Positions 41,221 through 50,126 of a DNA stretch of 64,000 nt are shown here, in pieces. The notes under the pieces are model-generated. The model was not told where the DNA came from. It worked only from the letters and a program-made list of their open reading frames with translations, and searched no databases. Position 1 is the stretch's first letter. Each line of letters starts with the position of its first letter. The position numbers and the translations under genes were made by a program. Source of the stretch: Pseudomonadota bacterium (GTDB lineage: Bacteria > Pseudomonadota > Gammaproteobacteria > UBA9214); NCBI GenBank assembly GCA_041395565.1, contig JAWLAI010000002.1:62001-126000 (forward strand), written 5' to 3'.

Positions 41221-42156
41221 ATGGAACTGTTCAAGAAAACCTATCACCTCGATTTCCTGAAGATTCGCTACGTCGTCGGCGTGAGCTCCGTGCTGCTGGT
41301 GCTGCTGACCGTCTGGTCGCTGTCTACGCGTGGACTCAATTTCGGCATCGATTTCACTGGCGGCACCCTGATCGAAGTGGGGTATCCCCAGCCGGTGGTG
41401 CTGGCGGACGTGCGTACGGCCTTGGCCGAGGGAGGCTTTGCCCAGGCGCAGGCGCAGCACTTCGGCGCCGCTACCGATGTGCTGATCCGACTGGCTCCGG
41501 AACCCGGGACGGAGAGCGCGCAGCTCAGCGAACACGCGATGGCGGCGCTGCGGGCACAGAACCCGGCCGTGGAGATGCGGCGGGTGGAATTCGTTGGTCC
41601 GCAGATAGGCGAGGAACTGGCCGAGCACGGCGGCCTGGCCATGATCTATGCCCTGATCGGTATCTTCATCTATATCATCGTGCGCTTCCAGTGGCGGTTC
41701 GCGCCGGGCGCGATCATCGCCACGGTGCACGATGTGATCATTGTGCTCGGTCTGTTTTCATTCTTCCAGATCGAGTTCGACCTCACCGTGCTTGCCGCCA
41801 TTCTGGCGGTGATCGGCTACTCGCTTAACGATACCATCGTGGTCTACGACCGCATTCGCGAGAATTTCCGGCGCGTCCGCAAGGCCAGCTCCTACGACAT
41901 CATCAACATGGCCATCAACCAGACCATGTCGCGTACCATCATGACCGGCCTCACCACACTGCTGGTGTTGATCGCGTTGTTCTACTTCGGCGGGGAAACG
42001 ATACACAATTTCTCGCTGGCGCTGATCCTGGGTATCCTGGTCGGCACCTACTCGTCGGTCTACGTGGCAAGCGCTATCGCGCTGGCGCTCGGCATCAGCA
42101 AGGCAGACCTGATGGTCAGCAAGGCGGAGGAAGAGGGCGCCAGGGCGGAGCCCTGA
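41221..42156 (+). CDS. secF: SecF, Sec translocon accessory subunit
   Basis: 311 residues, six membrane helices. Motifs NFGIDFTGGTLIEV and SLNDTIVVYDRIRENFR match SecF. It completes the yajC-secD-secF operon, 19 bp after secD. Confidence 0.96.
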   Translation: MELFKKTYHLDFLKIRYVVGVSSVLLVLLTVWSLSTRGLNFGIDFTGGTLIEVGYPQPVVLADVRTALAEGGFAQAQAQHFGAATDVLIRLAPEPGTESAQLSEHAMAALRAQNPAVEMRRVEFVGPQIGEELAEHGGLAMIYALIGIFIYIIVRFQWRFAPGAIIATVHDVIIVLGLFSFFQIEFDLTVLAAILAVIGYSLNDTIVVYDRIRENFRRVRKASSYDIINMAINQTMSRTIMTGLTTLLVLIALFYFGGETIHNFSLALILGILVGTYSSVYVASAIALALGISKADLMVSKAEEEGARAEP

Positions 42157-42186
42157 ATCCGGGCGCCGGACAACACCGCGACGGCG

Positions 42187-42408
42187 TCAGTCCCGGGAGA
42201 GGTCACCGCCGGTGGCAGGGAACGGCAGCACCTGCGCCGCGCGCTGCGCCATCGTGCCGGCATCCTCGATGGCGAGGATCTCCAGACCCGCTGCGCTGCA
42301 GTCGCGGCAGACGTCCCGGGTGAATTCCGACATTCCCTGGAGTACGTCCTGCATGATCGACTCCAGTGCCGCGCCGTTGATTCGTCTGTCCCGCACCTCG
42401 TTCTGCAT
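42187..42408 (-). CDS. Small hypothetical protein
   Basis: 73 residues, acidic, soluble, no signal or membrane helix. The helical text NGAALESIMQDVLQGM and the Cys pair in VCRDCSAAG are its only marks; no family is recognised. A good GAGGAGA site six bases before the ATG is the main evidence that it is real. It lies alone between secF and suhB. Confidence 0.5.
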   Translation of the reverse strand: MQNEVRDRRINGAALESIMQDVLQGMSEFTRDVCRDCSAAGLEILAIEDAGTMAQRAAQVLPFPATGGDLSRD

Positions 42409-42525
42409 ACCGGTCTCCTCGCGCTGTCCGCTGCCGCTTCAGTTCAAGTCGCACTGCAGTACTGCTATTGCAGTGCATCGGCCACGCGGTGCCGTGCTTG
42501 AGCGCGGCGGGATGCCGGCGTTGCT

Positions 42526-43347
42526 TCAGGAGGTTTGGGGTAACGGACGCGGGGCGGCGAGGTCGGCGGAGACGTACGGGCGAATGGCCCGCAGCATTTC
42601 AGCCAGTATCTTCGGGTTGCCGGTGACGAGATTGCCGTTTTCCAGGTAGTCGTGACCGGCGAGGAAATCGCTGCACAGCCCGCCGGCTTCCTGGATCAGC
42701 AGCACGCCCGCCGCCATGTCCCACAGATTCAGGCCGATCTCCCAGAATCCGTCGAGCCGGCCGGATGCAACGAAGGCGAGATCCAGCGCTGCCGAACCGG
42801 CCCGGCGGATACCCGCGGTCTGCGGAAACAGTGCGCGGAACATGCCCAGATAGGCATCGAGATGTTGTTGTGACTTGAACGGAAAGCCGGTGCCGAGCAA
42901 GGCGCCGTCCAGGTTGCGGCGTGCGCTGACGCGGATGCGGCGGTCGTTCAGCAGCGCACCGGCACCGCGCGAGGCGGTGAACAGTTCCTGGCTGAGCGGG
43001 TTGTAGACCAGGCCCTGTTCCAGCCGTCCCTGCCGGCGCAGGGCGATCGATACGGCAAACTGGGGAAAGCCGTGCAGGAAATTGGTGGTGCCGTCGAGCG
43101 GGTCGATGATCCACTGGTATTCATCGCCGGCATGCGCGCCGCTTTCCTCGGCCAGGATGCCGTGATTCGGATAGGCCTTGCGCAGTATGGCGATGATTTC
43201 CCGCTCCGCCAGCTGGTCGACCTCGCTCACGAAGTCATTGCGGTCCTTGCTCTGGACGGCGAGGCTGTCGAGCCGGTCCAGGCTCCGCACGATGATGTTG
43301 CCTGCGCTGCGCGCTGCGCGCACCGCGATGTTGAGCATCGGTTGCAT
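42526..43347 (-). CDS. suhB: SuhB-like inositol-1-monophosphatase family protein
   Basis: 273 residues. The lithium-sensitive phosphatase motifs are complete: EES, WIIDPLDGTTNF (Mg-binding Asp residues) and WDMAAGVLLIQEAGG. In gammaproteobacteria SuhB also joins the ribosomal RNA antitermination complex. The start at 43347 (MQPMLNIAVRAA) is placed by homology; the reading frame runs much further upstream without family resemblance. Confidence 0.93.
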   Translation of the reverse strand: MQPMLNIAVRAARSAGNIIVRSLDRLDSLAVQSKDRNDFVSEVDQLAEREIIAILRKAYPNHGILAEESGAHAGDEYQWIIDPLDGTTNFLHGFPQFAVSIALRRQGRLEQGLVYNPLSQELFTASRGAGALLNDRRIRVSARRNLDGALLGTGFPFKSQQHLDAYLGMFRALFPQTAGIRRAGSAALDLAFVASGRLDGFWEIGLNLWDMAAGVLLIQEAGGLCSDFLAGHDYLENGNLVTGNPKILAEMLRAIRPYVSADLAAPRPLPQTS

Positions 43348-43435
43348 GGTATCGATATTGCCCGCGTGCCGTGAAAATGGCTGCGAAGCATAGCAGAGAT
43401 GGCCGGACCGCGGTATCGCCGGCGCCTGCTGCGGA

Positions 43436-43759
43436 TCAGCGGCGCTGTTTCTGCTTGCTGTAGCGGTCGCGCAGTGCTTCCCGTTCTTCCGGCGGCAGTT
43501 TCCGGTACTGGTTGCGCTGGTCCTCGACCGCCCGGCGCCGGTCGGGCGGCAATTCCAGGTATTTCCTGGCACCGCCCACCAGCCTGCGCTGTTCCTGCTC
43601 GCTCAGCCGCGACCATTCGCCCTGGTACTTGCCGAGCGCGGACTGCTCGCTCCGGCTCAGGCTGCTCCAGGGGATGCCGCCGTCGGCCCAGAGTGGCTGG
43701 TTGCCGCCGGCGAGCAAGACTGCGACGAACACTGCGCTGATGAGTCTCGGTGCTTTCAT
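43436..43759 (-). CDS. DUF3106 exported protein
   Basis: 107 residues with a signal peptide ending WA and a DUF3106-type helical region with regular Trp/Leu/Arg spacing: IPWSSLSRSEQSALGKY, then LSEQEQRRL, LPPDRRRAVEDQ and LPPEEREALRDRY. Function unknown; it may sense something in the periplasm or bind metal, like the Spy/CpxP-like helical proteins. Its start codon lies one base past the anti-sigma gene stop, so the two are coupled. Confidence 0.8.
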   Translation of the reverse strand: MKAPRLISAVFVAVLLAGGNQPLWADGGIPWSSLSRSEQSALGKYQGEWSRLSEQEQRRLVGGARKYLELPPDRRRAVEDQRNQYRKLPPEEREALRDRYSKQKQRR

Positions 43760-43760
43760 G

Positions 43761-44234
43761 TCAGGTATTGTTCGGATTGCTGTTGGGTGTTTCTGTCCGT
43801 GATTCGTTCTGATCGGCCAGCCAGAGAGAAAAGTCCAGATCCTCGTAGAGATCGGGCACCTCGGCGCTTGCCTGCGTGCCGAGCTGCGGTTCCGGCTGCA
43901 GCCAGTTGTGACCGGTCCAGATGCCCACCGTGACCGCGAGCAGCAGCAGCGCGGCCGTGGCATACGGCGCGAATGCGTGTCGTTGCGGCAGGCTCCGGCC
44001 CCGTGTCAGGGCGCGTGCCCGGGCGGCGCGCAGGTCTTGTCCGAGCGCGGCCGGTTCGAGCCGGGGACCGAGCGCACCGGGCGCGAGCTGCGCCCAGCTG
44101 CTGTATTGCGCGCGGCAGGCGCCGCAGTCGGTAAGGTGTGCCTCCAGCCGGGCCTTTTCCTGCGGCAGCTGATCCAGCAGGCCGGCGCGCAAGCGATCCA
44201 GTTGCTCCAGGTCAGGATGCTGTTGATTGTGCAT
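43761..44234 (-). CDS. Anti-sigma factor with zinc-binding HxxxCxxC motif
   Basis: 157 residues: a cytoplasmic anti-sigma domain with HLTDCGAC (Hx3Cx2C, about 33-40), one membrane helix (about 92-108) and a short periplasmic tail. This is the ZAS type that holds an ECF sigma factor until an envelope signal arrives. It starts 23 bases before the sigma gene ends and stops one base before the DUF3106 gene, so the three genes are one unit. Confidence 0.85.
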   Translation of the reverse strand: MHNQQHPDLEQLDRLRAGLLDQLPQEKARLEAHLTDCGACRAQYSSWAQLAPGALGPRLEPAALGQDLRAARARALTRGRSLPQRHAFAPYATAALLLLAVTVGIWTGHNWLQPEPQLGTQASAEVPDLYEDLDFSLWLADQNESRTETPNSNPNNT

Positions 44235-44865
44235 AATCCCATACCTCCGCCAGATGTTTGCGCAGTTCGCGCATGGCCCGAAAGTGGTGTTGCTTGATGC
44301 TGTTTTCCGAGCAGCCCAGTGTCGTGGCGGTTTCGCTAATACTCATACCACGCCATTCACGCAGAATGAAGACCTGGCGCTGCCTTTCCGACAGTTGCTG
44401 CAGGGCGCGCGCAACCTGCTGCCGCAGCTCCTGCGCGAGGTACTCCACCTCGGGGGCGGTTATCCCGTCGTCGCGTTCGGCGGCAGGCGGGTCGTAGTCG
44501 ACGTTGTCCGCCTCATCCTCGCGGTTGCCGCGGAACAGGCCGGTCAGCGATACCAGCTTGTGCTTGCCCTGCTCGATGAGACGCCTGCGGCGCACATCGT
44601 TGATGCGACTGTTGAGAACAGTACGGAACAGCGCGGGCCATTCCGCCGGCGGCTTGTGCCGGTAGTACTGGACCAGTCGCAGCATGCTTTCCTGCACGGC
44701 ATCCATGGCCGCTTCCCGGTCCCACAGGGCGGCGTAGGCGATGTAGAACGCCTTTTCCTCCTGTTCGGCAAGGAACGATTCCAGCGCCTGGTTGTTGGTG
44801 TCGGCCGATGCGTCCAAGACGGTCCCCGTGGTGTAGGGCATGAGGGTATCCTGCGGGCTGTGCAT
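44212..44865 (-). CDS. ECF-family RNA polymerase sigma factor
   Basis: About 217 residues with sigma region 2 (FYIAYAALWDREAAMDAVQESMLRL) and region 4 (RQRQVFILREWRGMS then ETATTLGCSENSIKQH). Starts at 44865 (GGAG eight bases upstream) and 44841 (CAGGA eight bases upstream) are both possible; the longer reading frame toward 45114 runs antisense over the His-rich gene and is rejected. It is paired with the overlapping anti-sigma gene. Targets may include the neighbouring His-rich secreted protein, which is inference. Confidence 0.88.
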   Translation of the reverse strand: MHSPQDTLMPYTTGTVLDASADTNNQALESFLAEQEEKAFYIAYAALWDREAAMDAVQESMLRLVQYYRHKPPAEWPALFRTVLNSRINDVRRRRLIEQGKHKLVSLTGLFRGNREDEADNVDYDPPAAERDDGITAPEVEYLAQELRQQVARALQQLSERQRQVFILREWRGMSISETATTLGCSENSIKQHHFRAMRELRKHLAEVWDYAQSTAS

Positions 44866-44971
44866 GCGCTTCAGCTCCGGCTGGAGGCCGGTCGTGCCGC
44901 CGCTGCGTTCCTGTATCGACGCGACTTCAAGCCCGGCCTCCAGTATACCCGATGCATGTCCGGCACGGATC

Positions 44972-45274
44972 TCAGTGATGGCGATCCCTGTCATGGCCGT
45001 CATGCCGGTCATAATCCCGTTCCCGGTCATGGCGACGCTCCCGTTCGCGCCGGCCGTCGTGCCGGTCCACATTGTGGTGATCCCAGAACCGGCGGTAATA
45101 CCTGCCGTGTCCATGATCGTCGTAATACCCGCTGTGGTGAGCGCGCGGTAGGTGGTGATCGTGGTCGAGCCACCACAGCGAGACGAAGCTGTCGTGCGCC
45201 TGCGCCGGTGTGCTGCTGCCCAGGCCCAGGGCGGCTGCCAGCAGGGTCGAGCTTACGAATGCGCGGATTTTCAT
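44972..45274 (-). CDS. Secreted His/Asp/Arg-rich small protein
   Basis: 100 residues: a signal peptide ending AQA and a mature part dominated by His, Asp, Arg and Tyr (about 20 His), ending in HDR/HDG repeats. The composition suggests metal binding in the periplasm. No family is recognised. A good AGGAG site lies eight bases before the ATG. It is the first gene before the ECF sigma factor on the same strand, 106 bp away. Confidence 0.7.
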   Translation of the reverse strand: MKIRAFVSSTLLAAALGLGSSTPAQAHDSFVSLWWLDHDHHLPRAHHSGYYDDHGHGRYYRRFWDHHNVDRHDGRRERERRHDRERDYDRHDGHDRDRHH

Positions 45275-45331
45275 GTTAGGGCTCCTGTATCGGTTGTCTC
45301 ACTGACAGCTAACGCAGCAGCCCAGGATAGG

Positions 45332-46233
45332 TTAACAGCCTGGCGCCGGCGGGTCGGCCAGCCAGTGGCCGATGGCCTGGCCGGTGCGGATGCTCTGACC
45401 GGGCCGGAGCGGGTCGGTCCAGGTCATCTGTCCCGGGCCGTAGATCAGGATCACCGTCGAACCCATGTTGAAACGTCCCATCTCATCCCCGCGCCCCAGC
45501 GCCACCGGTGACTGGCCGGTGCTGCTGTAGGTGTGGTCTGCAGGTGCATGCCGCGGCGCGGGTTGACGATGCCGCTGAACAGTCTCCATGCAGGAGACGA
45601 AGATAGCCCCGACCCAGGACCATGGCCATCGGGCCGTGCGCGGTGTCGAACAGGGTGACCAGCCGTTCGTTGCGTGCGAACAGGCCGGGTATGGCAGGTG
45701 GTATGGGGAGCCACACTGAACAGCCGGCCGGGTACGTAGACGGTTTCGCGCAAGGTGCCGGCGCAGGGCATGTGGATGCGGTGATAGTCGCGCGGGGACA
45801 GGTAGAGCGTGGCGAAACGGCCGCCGGTGAAGGCGGCGGCACGCACGGGATCGCCGCCAAGCAGGGCCGTGAGCGAATAGTCATGACCCTTGGCCTGCAG
45901 CAGGCGGTCGCCGCCGATTGCGCCGGCCTGGCTGACCCGGCCGTCGACCGGACAGGCGATGGCATCCGGATCGGACGGTTGCGTGCGCACGCCCGGACGC
46001 AGGGCGCGGGTGAAAAAACTGTTGAAATCGGTATAGCCGGCCGGATCCGGTTGCGCCGCCTCGCTCATGTCGACAGCGAAATGGCGGATGAAGATGCGTA
46101 TCAGCGGGTTCTTCCACCAGGGCGCATGCCAGCGCGTGGCACGGCGCACCAGGTGCGACAGCAGCTGGTGGGGCAGCAGCAGCAGCGGCCAGGATTTGAG
46201 TCGGTCCGCCAGGCTGGCGGGTTGGTCGGTCAT
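45332..46233 (-). pseudogene. psd: Phosphatidylserine decarboxylase gene broken by several frame changes
   Basis: Psd makes phosphatidylethanolamine. From 46233 the frame encodes a normal start (HFAVDMSEA, FNSFFTRAL, CPVDGRVSQAG, SPRDYHRIHMP, VPGRLFSV) down to about 45705. The family sequence then continues in other frames: IPGLFARNERLVTLFD, then VLVGAIFVS, then SGIVNPRRGMHLQ, then EMGRFNMGSTVI. The last holds the GST site that yields the pyruvoyl group. At least four frame changes fall between about 45535 and 45705, while both ends are well kept. Either the gene is a fresh pseudogene or, since psd is usually essential, the base calls here are wrong. It starts 15 bp after the PCuAC gene. Confidence 0.85.
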
Positions 46234-46248
46234 CGGGGGATATCCTGG

Positions 46249-46698
46249 CTAGTCGGTACCGGTGACGCGCCGCACCGGCGCGTCCACGCGGATGCAGTGA
46301 CCGTCGGCTAGGTGCAGCAACAGGCTCACGCTGGCGCCGGCCTGGAGCGGGCGCTGCGCGTCGAAGAGCATCAGGTGGTAGCCGCCGGGCGCCAGTTCCA
46401 GGCGCTCGCCGGCCGCGAGTTCGAGCCGTGTGACGGGCAGCATGCGCGCGATGCCGTCCTCGATCAGGCTGCGGTGGATCTCCGCACCCGCGAAATCAGG
46501 ACTGCTGACGGAATCTATCACGACCGCTTCCGACCCCGGGTTATGCAGCGTCAGATAGGCTGCGTGGACGGTGGCCGTCGGCGGCGCCTCCCGGATCCAA
46601 GCGTCACTCACCTCGATCGCAACGTCGGCGCAAGCGGTCGCCATCAGCCACGTCAGCCACAGGCCGAGCAGCGGACGCAGGTACGGCCGGCGCTTCAC
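46249..46698 (-). CDS. Periplasmic copper chaperone PCuAC
   Basis: 149 residues with a signal peptide and the PCu(A)C domain: SDAWIREAPPTATVHAAYLTL, AEIHRSLIEDGIARMLPV and APGGYHLML, which include the His and Met copper ligands. It delivers Cu(I) to the CuA centre of cytochrome oxidase. It overlaps the SCO gene by four bases, which supports a shared task in oxidase maturation. Confidence 0.93.
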   Translation of the reverse strand: MKRRPYLRPLLGLWLTWLMATACADVAIEVSDAWIREAPPTATVHAAYLTLHNPGSEAVVIDSVSSPDFAGAEIHRSLIEDGIARMLPVTRLELAAGERLELAPGGYHLMLFDAQRPLQAGASVSLLLHLADGHCIRVDAPVRRVTGTD

Positions 46699-47333
46699 GG
46701 GTAGGCCTGTTGCATGCTGAGCACATCAGCGCTGATGGCGGCGGCGTCCAGCGGCGGGGTGAATATGGCGTGGTAGCGCCCGCCCGGATCGATGAGGAAC
46801 ACGCTCGCGGTATGATCCACCAGATAGCTGTCTGCATCCTCCCCGTTCCTGACCTCCAGGTGCAGTACGCCGAGCTGACGGGCGAGCCCGTCGATGGCAT
46901 CCGCTGTGCCGGTGACGCCGAGGAACTCGCCGTTGAAGTAGGATACGAAGCGGGCCAGCTGTTCCGGGGTGTCACGCTGCGGGTCGACCGTGACGAAGGC
47001 GAACCGCGCGGTACTGCCGGACTGCTGCAGGCGTTGCGCGACGCCGTTGAGCACCGCGAGGGTGGTCGGGCAGACATCGGGGCAATGGGTGTAGCCGAAG
47101 AACAGGAACGTCCACTGCCCCCGCAGTGCCTGGTTGTCGAAGCGCTCGCCACGGTGGTCCACGAGATCGAACGGCTGCAGTTCGCGCGCCACCGGGAAGC
47201 GGGTAGCGGAAAGCGGGTCGGGGGCGGCGGGCTGTTCGAACAGCGCGCGCGCGGCCCAGATGCCGGCGCCAACGGCGATTACGGCTATAATCGCGGCCAT
47301 CAGGATGCGCCCGGGAGTGCTGAAACCGTTCAT
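46695..47333 (-). CDS. SCO family copper-binding protein
   Basis: 212 residues: an N-terminal membrane anchor (about 10-30) and a thioredoxin-like domain with the copper-binding CPDVCP and the distal His in VDHTASVFLIDP. SCO proteins insert copper into, or reduce, the CuA site of cytochrome c oxidase. First gene of the SCO-PCuAC-psd unit, divergent from prmB with a 38-bp gap that must hold both promoters. Confidence 0.94.
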   Translation of the reverse strand: MNGFSTPGRILMAAIIAVIAVGAGIWAARALFEQPAAPDPLSATRFPVARELQPFDLVDHRGERFDNQALRGQWTFLFFGYTHCPDVCPTTLAVLNGVAQRLQQSGSTARFAFVTVDPQRDTPEQLARFVSYFNGEFLGVTGTADAIDGLARQLGVLHLEVRNGEDADSYLVDHTASVFLIDPGGRYHAIFTPPLDAAAISADVLSMQQAYP

Positions 47334-47371
47334 GGGCCGCGATTATTCCACAGTACCGGCAGCGATTCATC

Positions 47372-48361
47372 ATGACAGCCAGTGATTCAAACCCGCGTGG
47401 CAGCGATGCCCTGAATACCGCACAGACCGCACGTGAACTCATTCATGGCGGTGCCGAGCTCTTCAGCACGGCCGGGCTCGGATTCCACCACGGGACCGAC
47501 AACGCACTGGACGAGGCCGCGGCACTGGTACTCCATGCCCTGCAGATCGGCTATGACCAGCCCGGATCGGCGCTCGATCGGCCCTTGTCCGGACCGGAAC
47601 GGAGCCGCGTCATCGACTTGCTGGAGCGGCGGGTAGCGACCCGGGCGCCGGCGGCCTATCTGATCCGTGAGGCCTGGTTCGCGGGCTTGTCCTTCTATGT
47701 CGACGAACGCGTGCTCGTGCCGCGCTCGCCGCTGGCCGAGCTGATCGAGGCGCAGTTCATTCCCTGGGTCGAGCCCGCGGCGGTACACCGGATACTGGAC
47801 CTGTGTACCGGCAGCGGCTGTATCGGCATCGCCTGCGCCCGTTACCTCCCGCAGGCAGCGGTGACCCTGTCAGACGTTTCTCCCGCCGCCCTTGCCGTGG
47901 CCAGGATCAACGTTGCCAGGCATGAGCTGGCCGAGCGCGTCGACATCGTGGAATCCGACGTCTTCACCGCCCTTGCAGGCCGGCGCTACGACGTCATAGT
48001 ATCCAACCCCCCCTATGTCCCGGCAGCGGAACTGGCGGAACTGGACGCGGAGTTCGGGCACGAGCCCGGGCTGGGCCTGGCGGCGGGTGCCGATGGCCTC
48101 GATGTCGTCGTGCGCATCCTGCGCGACGCGGCCGGTCACCTGACGCCCGCCGGCGTCCTGATCGTGGAGGTGGGGGCTACGCAGGACATCCTGGAAGCAC
48201 GTTTCCCGCAGGTGCCGTTCATGTGGCTGGATTTTGCCTACGGCGGTGACGGGGTGTTCCTGCTGGAACGCGGGCAGCTGCTGCAACACCAGGCCGTATT
48301 TGCCGAAGCCGCCGTGGCGCGGGAACCGGGGGATCCAGCCGGGAGGAAAGGACAATCATGA
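47372..48361 (+). CDS. prmB: Ribosomal protein L3 glutamine methyltransferase
   Basis: 329 residues. The SAM-binding ILDLCTGSGCIGIA and the catalytic NPPY (VSNPPYVPAAEL) are present; the N-terminal helical domain is of PrmB type rather than PrmC. It methylates a glutamine of L3. Its stop overlaps the next start (ATGA), and aroC follows nearby, as in other gammaproteobacteria. Confidence 0.93.
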   Translation: MTASDSNPRGSDALNTAQTARELIHGGAELFSTAGLGFHHGTDNALDEAAALVLHALQIGYDQPGSALDRPLSGPERSRVIDLLERRVATRAPAAYLIREAWFAGLSFYVDERVLVPRSPLAELIEAQFIPWVEPAAVHRILDLCTGSGCIGIACARYLPQAAVTLSDVSPAALAVARINVARHELAERVDIVESDVFTALAGRRYDVIVSNPPYVPAAELAELDAEFGHEPGLGLAAGADGLDVVVRILRDAAGHLTPAGVLIVEVGATQDILEARFPQVPFMWLDFAYGGDGVFLLERGQLLQHQAVFAEAAVAREPGDPAGRKGQS

Positions 48362-48675
48362 ATACACGACCCAAAACCGCAAACGCCTACGCCGCCCTGG
48401 TCAAGCAGGCGATCTTCGAACTCGAGGATATCCGAGATGCGGCGGGATTCGATTTCGACGAGGTGGAACACAACCTCGGTTTCGTAGAGGTGTTGCTGAA
48501 GGAGTTGCGCGCATTGCGCGCTGCCATGGCGGACGGCAGTTACCGCTTTGACCGGTTCGACCTGCCGATGATGCGGGTAGTAAAGAAATATACCGAGAAG
48601 GAGCTGCCGTGCATCAAGCTCCTGTACCTGATCAACGAGACCCACCTGCAGGGTCTGGATATCGACGGCGGCTGA
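48358..48675 (+). CDS. Conserved hypothetical protein coupled to prmB
   Basis: 105 residues, acidic, helical, no signal or membrane segment. FELEDIRDAAGFDFDEVEHNLGF and TEKELPCIKLLYLINETH are the marked parts; I do not recognise a family. The four-base overlap with prmB and the gaggaaagg ribosome site support expression. Confidence 0.65.
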   Translation: MNTRPKTANAYAALVKQAIFELEDIRDAAGFDFDEVEHNLGFVEVLLKELRALRAAMADGSYRFDRFDLPMMRVVKKYTEKELPCIKLLYLINETHLQGLDIDGG

Positions 48676-48683
48676 ATTACCGC

Positions 48684-48884
48684 TCAGCGCGCGGGGCGGT
48701 AGATCAGGCCCGGCCGGATCAGCAGCTCATCCTCCTTCAGCTGGTCCAGCGGATACTCGCCGTCGATGTGTTCCGCGATACGATCGAAAATGTAAGTGCC
48801 GTTGCGTGACGTGATGGTCTCGTAGATCGGCTGGCCGAGATAGTTGCCAACCTGCGAGGCCCGGAGTGAATGCGGTTGTGACAC
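48684..48884 (-). CDS. Small hypothetical protein with GTG start
   Basis: 66 residues, beginning MSQPHSLRASQVGNYLG and ending DELLIRPGLIYRPAR. The GTG start has a strong AAGGAGA site upstream. It is soluble and without a recognised family. Its end faces the end of the prmB-coupled gene, only 8 bp apart. Confidence 0.6.
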   Translation of the reverse strand: MSQPHSLRASQVGNYLGQPIYETITSRNGTYIFDRIAEHIDGEYPLDQLKEDELLIRPGLIYRPAR

Positions 48885-49010
48885 GGTGTTCTCCTTGCGT
48901 ACAGAAGCGGGCGGATACAGGAATCCTATCGGTCGCAGGGTGCCCGGCTTTAGCCGCTTCGCGGCGAAGAAAATGGCGACGCCCGCGCCGGGACTCGCTA
49001 CAATAACCGG

Positions 49011-50114
49011 ATGTCTGGCAACAGCTTTGGCAAACTGTTCGTGGTAACCGGCTTTGGCGAGAGTCACGGGCCGGCGCTGGGCTGCATCGTGGATGGCTGT
49101 CCGCCGGGACTGGCGCTGTCCGAGGCCGACCTGCAGCATGACCTCGACCGGCGCAAGCCGGGCAAGTCGCGCCATACCACCCAGCGCCGCGAGGCCGATG
49201 CCGTGCAGATACTCTCCGGGGTATTCGAGGGGCGTACCACCGGCACGCCGATTGGTCTGGTGATCCACAATACCGACCAGAAATCCAGGGACTATGCCAA
49301 CATCATGGACCGGTTCCGGCCTGGACATGCCGATTACACCTACCAGCAGAAATATGGTGTGCGCGACTACCGCGGCGGCGGGCGTTCCTCGGCACGGGAG
49401 ACGGCCATGCGCGTGGCGGCCGGCGCCATCGCGAAGAAATACCTGTACGAACGTCACGGCATCCGCATCCGCGGTTACCTCGCTCAGCTCGGCCCGGTCC
49501 GGCTGGAGCTGAAGGACTGGGCCGCGGTCGAGGACAACCCGTTTTTCGCGCCCGACCCGGATCGGGTCGCCGAGCTCGAGGCCTACATGGATGCCCTGCG
49601 CAAGGAAGGCAACTCCGTCGGCGCGCGCGTCAACGTGGTCGCGAGCGGCGTGCCGGCGGGGCTGGGCGAGCCGATCTTCGACCGTCTCGATGCCGAGATC
49701 GCGCACGCATTGATGAGCATCAATGCCGTCAAGGGTGTCGAGATCGGTGCCGGTTTCGGCTGCGTCGAGCAGAAAGGCACGGATCACCGTGATGAGATCA
49801 CCCCGCAGGGATTCCTGAGCAACCATGCCGGCGGTGTGCTCGGCGGCATCTCCAGCGGTCAGGACATCGTCGCCAGCATCGCGCTCAAGCCCACGTCCAG
49901 TATCCGGCTACCCGGGCGCAGTATCGACACCGCGGGCCGGCCGGTCGAGGTGATTACCACCGGACGGCACGATCCCTGTGTCGGCATCCGCGCCACGCCG
50001 ATCGCCGAGGCGATGCTGGCGCTGGTACTGATGGACCACGTGCTGCGGCAGCGGGCACAGAACCTGGACGTGACTCCGACCACGCCGGCCGTGCCGGCGA
50101 GCGCCGCCGACTAG
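49011..50114 (+). CDS. aroC: Chorismate synthase
   Basis: 367 residues. Family motifs GESHGPALGCIVDGCPPG, RPGHADYTY, YRGGGRSSARETAMRVAAGA and GRHDPCVGIRATPIAEAM are all intact. It makes chorismate from EPSP, feeding the trp genes further on. A tacaat 14 bases before the ATG could be a -10 box; no clear -35 was found. Confidence 0.97.
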   Translation: MSGNSFGKLFVVTGFGESHGPALGCIVDGCPPGLALSEADLQHDLDRRKPGKSRHTTQRREADAVQILSGVFEGRTTGTPIGLVIHNTDQKSRDYANIMDRFRPGHADYTYQQKYGVRDYRGGGRSSARETAMRVAAGAIAKKYLYERHGIRIRGYLAQLGPVRLELKDWAAVEDNPFFAPDPDRVAELEAYMDALRKEGNSVGARVNVVASGVPAGLGEPIFDRLDAEIAHALMSINAVKGVEIGAGFGCVEQKGTDHRDEITPQGFLSNHAGGVLGGISSGQDIVASIALKPTSSIRLPGRSIDTAGRPVEVITTGRHDPCVGIRATPIAEAMLALVLMDHVLRQRAQNLDVTPTTPAVPASAAD

Positions 50115-50126
50115 TCCCGGCGCGGC

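Noticed and set aside
48684..49826. A 380-codon minus-strand ORF covering aroC
   Set aside because: Only its last 66 codons, after a GTG with a strong ribosome site, look real; the rest mirrors aroC.
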